From Haladaptatus sp. R4 (GTDB lineage Archaea; Halobacteriota; Halobacteria; Halobacteriales; Haladaptataceae), in assembly GCF_001625445.1 (NCBI RefSeq), contig NZ_LWHG01000021.1:744001-808000 (forward strand): a stretch of DNA of 64,000 nt, read 5' to 3'. Positions 61,554 to 64,000 of this stretch are shown here, piece by piece. The translations under genes were made by a program, and so were the position numbers. Under the pieces are notes generated by a model. It was not told the DNA's origin. It saw only the letters and a program-made list of their open reading frames with translations, and did not search any database. Position 1 is the stretch's first letter; every line of letters begins with the position of its first letter.

Positions 61554-62879
61554 TTATCCCATCTCCAACGGGTTCGCCTTCAGGAATTCGCGTAAGAAGA
61601 CCGTGGCGTACGAGCCGGATGGAAGCGAGAATTCGAACGAGAGCGGGTCGTGAGTGAGCGAGAACTCGGAGCCGAGCAGTATCGCACGGCGGGTACCGGT
61701 CGAGTGGAACTCGCCGGGCAGGTTGAAATCGTGCGGTTCGAGGTCGAGGTCGTCGAGGATTTCGCGTTCGATGTCGCCCTGCTCCCCCTCGGCGAGTTCC
61801 GTCTCGGTGCCGACCAGCGGTGCGGTGACGAACGCCCGCCCGCGCCGACAGTGGCGTTCGATGGTCCGAACGCGCTTTTCGCTCACGGTCTGCTGGCGGT
61901 CCATGTCGGGAACGGTGAAGCCGTCTATTTCCTCGGCGAAACAGACCACGTCTCCGGCGACCGGTTTGTCGAACGGAAGCCCACGCCGAAGCCGCTCGCT
62001 CAGGATGCGGTTGAACACGTACGACTGGGCGGCGTTGACGAGCAACCGCTGAAGGTTCGTCGGGAGCGATTCGAGCGCGTCCCGGAAATCCTCGGGGTCC
62101 GTTCCGCCGTTTTCCACGAGTCGGTGAGCCATCGAGCGCTCGAACCCAAGTCGGTTCGGCAGGGCGTCGAGGACGGCGTCCCAATCGGGTGCGCGGTCTT
62201 CGACGCGCTGACGGGCCTCGCGCGTGTCGTCGGGTTCCGTCTCGAACGGGTTGCCGACGTAGGCCATCACCGCGTCCTCCCACTCCTCGTGGACGACGTG
62301 GAGGCCGACCTCGTGCGTGATGGGCCGCAGGCTTCCGAATCGCTGCTGTCCGAAGAAGTTGGGAACGGCGAGGGAATCCTCGCCTCCGGCGAACTCGCAC
62401 AGTTGGTCGGCGATGTCGTCCGCGTTTTCGGGGCGGTCGGGGTCCGAAACCGTGATCTCGAACTCGTTGCCCACGAGGTCGCCGAACAGGAGTTCACGGC
62501 CCGCTCGCCCGACGGGTTCCAGTTCGACGGCTCGCATCTCCGGGAGGTCCTCCGGATCGACTTTCCGGAGGCTGAACAGTTGGGTCGTCACCGCGCGCTT
62601 GTCCTTCGTCCCGGCCCACGACACGCGCTCCCGGCTGATACCGAGCGCGCTGGACAGACTCCGGGCAAAATCGTTCGTATCCCACCCGTGCAGGGTCGCA
62701 CGGACGACGAGATACGGGTACGACCCCGTATCGGAGTCCATCGGCTCCGCGTCGAACCGCTCGATTTCCCGCACCCGGAAATCCTCGTTCGTCTCGCGGA
62801 GCGTTCCCCCCACGCCGTCCGCGTCGCTGACGTAATACTCCATGCCGACCACTCTCTCGATGGGATGTGCCTCGCGCAT
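61554..62879 (-). CDS. truD: tRNA pseudouridine(13) synthase TruD
   Basis: 441 residues. The TruD catalytic region is [17 protein letters not shown] (Asp93), with the TruD insertion ([20 protein letters not shown]-like segment [19 protein letters not shown]). It makes pseudouridine 13 in tRNA(Glu) and, in archaea, also other positions. Length is normal. Start at the ATG 62879 ([20 protein letters not shown]), with an alternative M13. No close partner. Confidence 0.95.
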   Translation of the reverse strand: MREAHPIERVVGMEYYVSDADGVGGTLRETNEDFRVREIERFDAEPMDSDTGSYPYLVVRATLHGWDTNDFARSLSSALGISRERVSWAGTKDKRAVTTQLFSLRKVDPEDLPEMRAVELEPVGRAGRELLFGDLVGNEFEITVSDPDRPENADDIADQLCEFAGGEDSLAVPNFFGQQRFGSLRPITHEVGLHVVHEEWEDAVMAYVGNPFETEPDDTREARQRVEDRAPDWDAVLDALPNRLGFERSMAHRLVENGGTDPEDFRDALESLPTNLQRLLVNAAQSYVFNRILSERLRRGLPFDKPVAGDVVCFAEEIDGFTVPDMDRQQTVSEKRVRTIERHCRRGRAFVTAPLVGTETELAEGEQGDIEREILDDLDLEPHDFNLPGEFHSTGTRRAILLGSEFSLTHDPLSFEFSLPSGSYATVFLREFLKANPLEMG

Positions 62880-62916
62880 TCGTCCGGAGGTTGTGCCCGA
62901 ACGGAATTAAAAAACC

Positions 62917-63273
62917 CTACTCGACGATGCTGATGCGATCCGTCACCGAATCCATGGACTCACCGGGAAAGACGATTCCCGATTCGGTGTCGTACGTGAC
63001 GAGACCGGCGGCCGCGAGTTTCGGCAGATGGACGTGGTACAGCAAAATCTCCGCCTCGTCGGCGTCGTCGTCTGGAATTTCGGTGATGCTGGAATCCGCA
63101 TCCCACGCCGCGACGTGGTACGCGAGGTCACCGATTTCGGTCGGTGACGTCGCATCTGCGAGATACGAGAGGACGTATCGGCGGTAGGAACTGCTCAGCA
63201 CGTCGAACAGCACCTCTGCCGATAGTTCGGTTCGTTCTCTCGGCGATGTCTCGGTTTTCGTGTGTCTCTCCAT
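62917..63273 (-). CDS. DUF7344-like winged-helix regulator
   Basis: 118 residues from the ATG at 63273. LFDVLSSSYRRYVLSYLADA and TEIGDLAYHVAAWDA are the DUF7344-type winged helix, with VHLPKLAAAGLVTYDTESGI as wing. Two in-frame ATG codons just upstream (63279, 63276) could also be used. It is on the same strand as the Bat-type gene at 63380 and lies 106 bases downstream of that gene, so it may be transcribed with it. Unknown target. Confidence 0.85.
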   Translation of the reverse strand: MERHTKTETSPRERTELSAEVLFDVLSSSYRRYVLSYLADATSPTEIGDLAYHVAAWDADSSITEIPDDDADEAEILLYHVHLPKLAAAGLVTYDTESGIVFPGESMDSVTDRISIVE

Positions 63274-63379
63274 CATCAACCGTGTACTAGTACTTGGGGG
63301 ACAAGTACGCGCTACCTACGTACGTTGGTTGAGTGAGAGTGGTTACCATACCGCAATATCGTGCATAGATGTCCGGAGT

Positions 63380-64000
63380 TCAGTCCGGAGATTCGTCGAA
63401 AAACGACGATGCGAGTTTCCGTTCGGCCTTTCGGAGATGTTGGTGGAGCGTCGCGGGTGCGATACCCATCGACTCGGCGATTTGTTCGGCCGTACTCTCG
63501 CGCGGCCAGTCGTAGTAGCCGGCCAGATACGCGGCTCGAAACGCCGAGCGCTGTCTCGTCGTCAACTCGGTCGAGAGCGCGTCCCTGAAATCCTGTTCGG
63601 AGCGTTCGGTTCGTTCGAGATCGTGTTTCGCGAGGAGTTCGGTGTCGGGATGCGAGGAGCGAATCGACGACATCAACGTCCGAATATCGGTTCCCTTCGG
63701 GACTTCCACGACGATATCTTCCCTCCCGTCGTGTGCGCGTGCCGTCTGCACCTTCGCGCTGGATTCGATGAAACTCTCGACCAGCGACGAGGAAACGGTC
63801 AGCACGAGCAGTCCCTCGTGGTCGTGCACCCAGACGATGCGTGCCTCGTCGATTTTCGGGACCGTCGTGGCGGTTTCGGCCACCCGTTCCGGCGATGCGT
63901 CTTCGACGCGAACGTAGTAGAGATAGCGACCGTCGGACGCCGGGACGGTGCCATCGAGGGTAAGCGTGCAGTCGATTCGGCGCGAGAGATCGACCAGCAG
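63380..64000 (-). CDS. Bacterio-opsin activator-type HTH regulator (5' end outside the window)
   Basis: The frame is open to the end of the window (CTG at 63998-64000), so the gene begins beyond it; the ATG at 63883 is internal. The last 80 residues are an HTH_10 domain (LTTRQRSAFRAAYLAGYYDW, PRESTAEQIAESMGIAPATL, HQHLRKAERKLASSF). Upstream is a ligand-like domain (YYVRVEDASPERVAETAT, VWVHDHEGLLVLTVSSSLVE). It is a Bat-like regulator possibly with a GAF or PAS domain earlier. Lies 106 bases upstream of the DUF7344-like gene. Confidence 0.85.
   Translation of the reverse strand: MLVDLSRRIDCTLTLDGTVPASDGRYLYYVRVEDASPERVAETATTVPKIDEARIVWVHDHEGLLVLTVSSSLVESFIESSAKVQTARAHDGREDIVVEVPKGTDIRTLMSSIRSSHPDTELLAKHDLERTERSEQDFRDALSTELTTRQRSAFRAAYLAGYYDWPRESTAEQIAESMGIAPATLHQHLRKAERKLASSFFDESPD

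Noticed and set aside
1-64000. CRISPR array, rRNA genes, intact transposases, plasmid or replication origin
   Set aside because: No regular repeat-spacer pattern, no rRNA core words, no DDE or serine transposase domain and no Orc1/Cdc6 gene were seen in the window.

Overview
The window is haloarchaeal chromosome (class Halobacteria). The evidence is the archaeal information-processing genes (RNA polymerase A'/A'', NusA-like, S12, S7, EF-2, EF-1alpha, S10, L37Ae, Rpo12/RpoP, prefoldin beta, ABCE1, SepF). The proteins are strongly acidic, third codon positions are GC-rich, and many starts are nearly leaderless with a TATA-like box about 25 bases upstream. Haloarchaea-restricted families (HalOD1, DUF5781, DUF5611, DUF7344-like and Bat-type HTH proteins) agree. 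A genus cannot be fixed from sequence alone.

Region 1 (1-13.1 kb) is the transcription/translation cluster rpoA1-rpoA2-nusA-rps12-rps7 ... fusA ... tuf-rps10. It is interrupted by a divergent SDR/HxlR pair, a DUF5781 gene with an HExxH motif, a tiny zinc-finger gene and an ACT-hom (homoserine dehydrogenase) pair. It closes with a rhomboid protease and tRNA-Ala(CGC). Region 2 (13.1-15.1 kb) lies directly behind that tRNA and looks like the remains of an integrated element: a small acidic protein, a SWIM zinc-finger protein, a VapBC pair and a truncated tyrosine-recombinase fragment. Region 3 (15.3-23.9 kb) holds two membrane proteins, a frameshifted Lrp regulator, HalOD1, a uracil-DNA glycosylase, an RNB ribonuclease, zinc and PUA proteins, DUF1028, SepF and an FNR-like flavoprotein. 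Region 4 (24-38.8 kb) carries korAB, a geranylgeranyl-reductase-family protein, MazG-like, a Nudix-eIF2B fusion, an ABC exporter, a LURP-one/scramblase-like protein, a 2-hydroxyacid dehydrogenase, an M20 peptidase, HTH proteins and the PIN-ATPase-KH protein. Region 5 (38.9-49.9 kb) has a frameshifted epimerase, HTH, EMC6-like plus ABCE1, a Tat lipoprotein thioredoxin, an arylsulfotransferase-like protein, a cytochrome P450 facing a Bat-type regulator, archaemetzincin, UPF0146, a metallochaperone, a methyltransferase and a HAD phosphatase. Region 6 (50-64 kb) has a PKD surface protein, GuaA subunit A, DUF2070, a frameshifted FAD oxidase, a structured intergenic stretch, DUF3194-prefoldin beta, an NDUFA9-like protein, the L37Ae-RpoP-Pcc1 operon, DUF2103, a Na/Ca antiporter, TruD and two regulators.

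Six conserved genes carry seven single-base indels whose correction restores full-length proteins. One of these genes is nusA, so most are probably consensus errors. No CRISPR array, rRNA, intact transposase or replication origin was seen. The stretches most worth following are the tRNA-linked relic element, the DUF5781 metallopeptidase-like gene beside EF-2, the start-codon palindrome of EF-2, the 55.7-56.0 kb structured stretch, the nested hairpin before the PKD gene, and the short tandem repeat between 33.5 and 33.6 kb.
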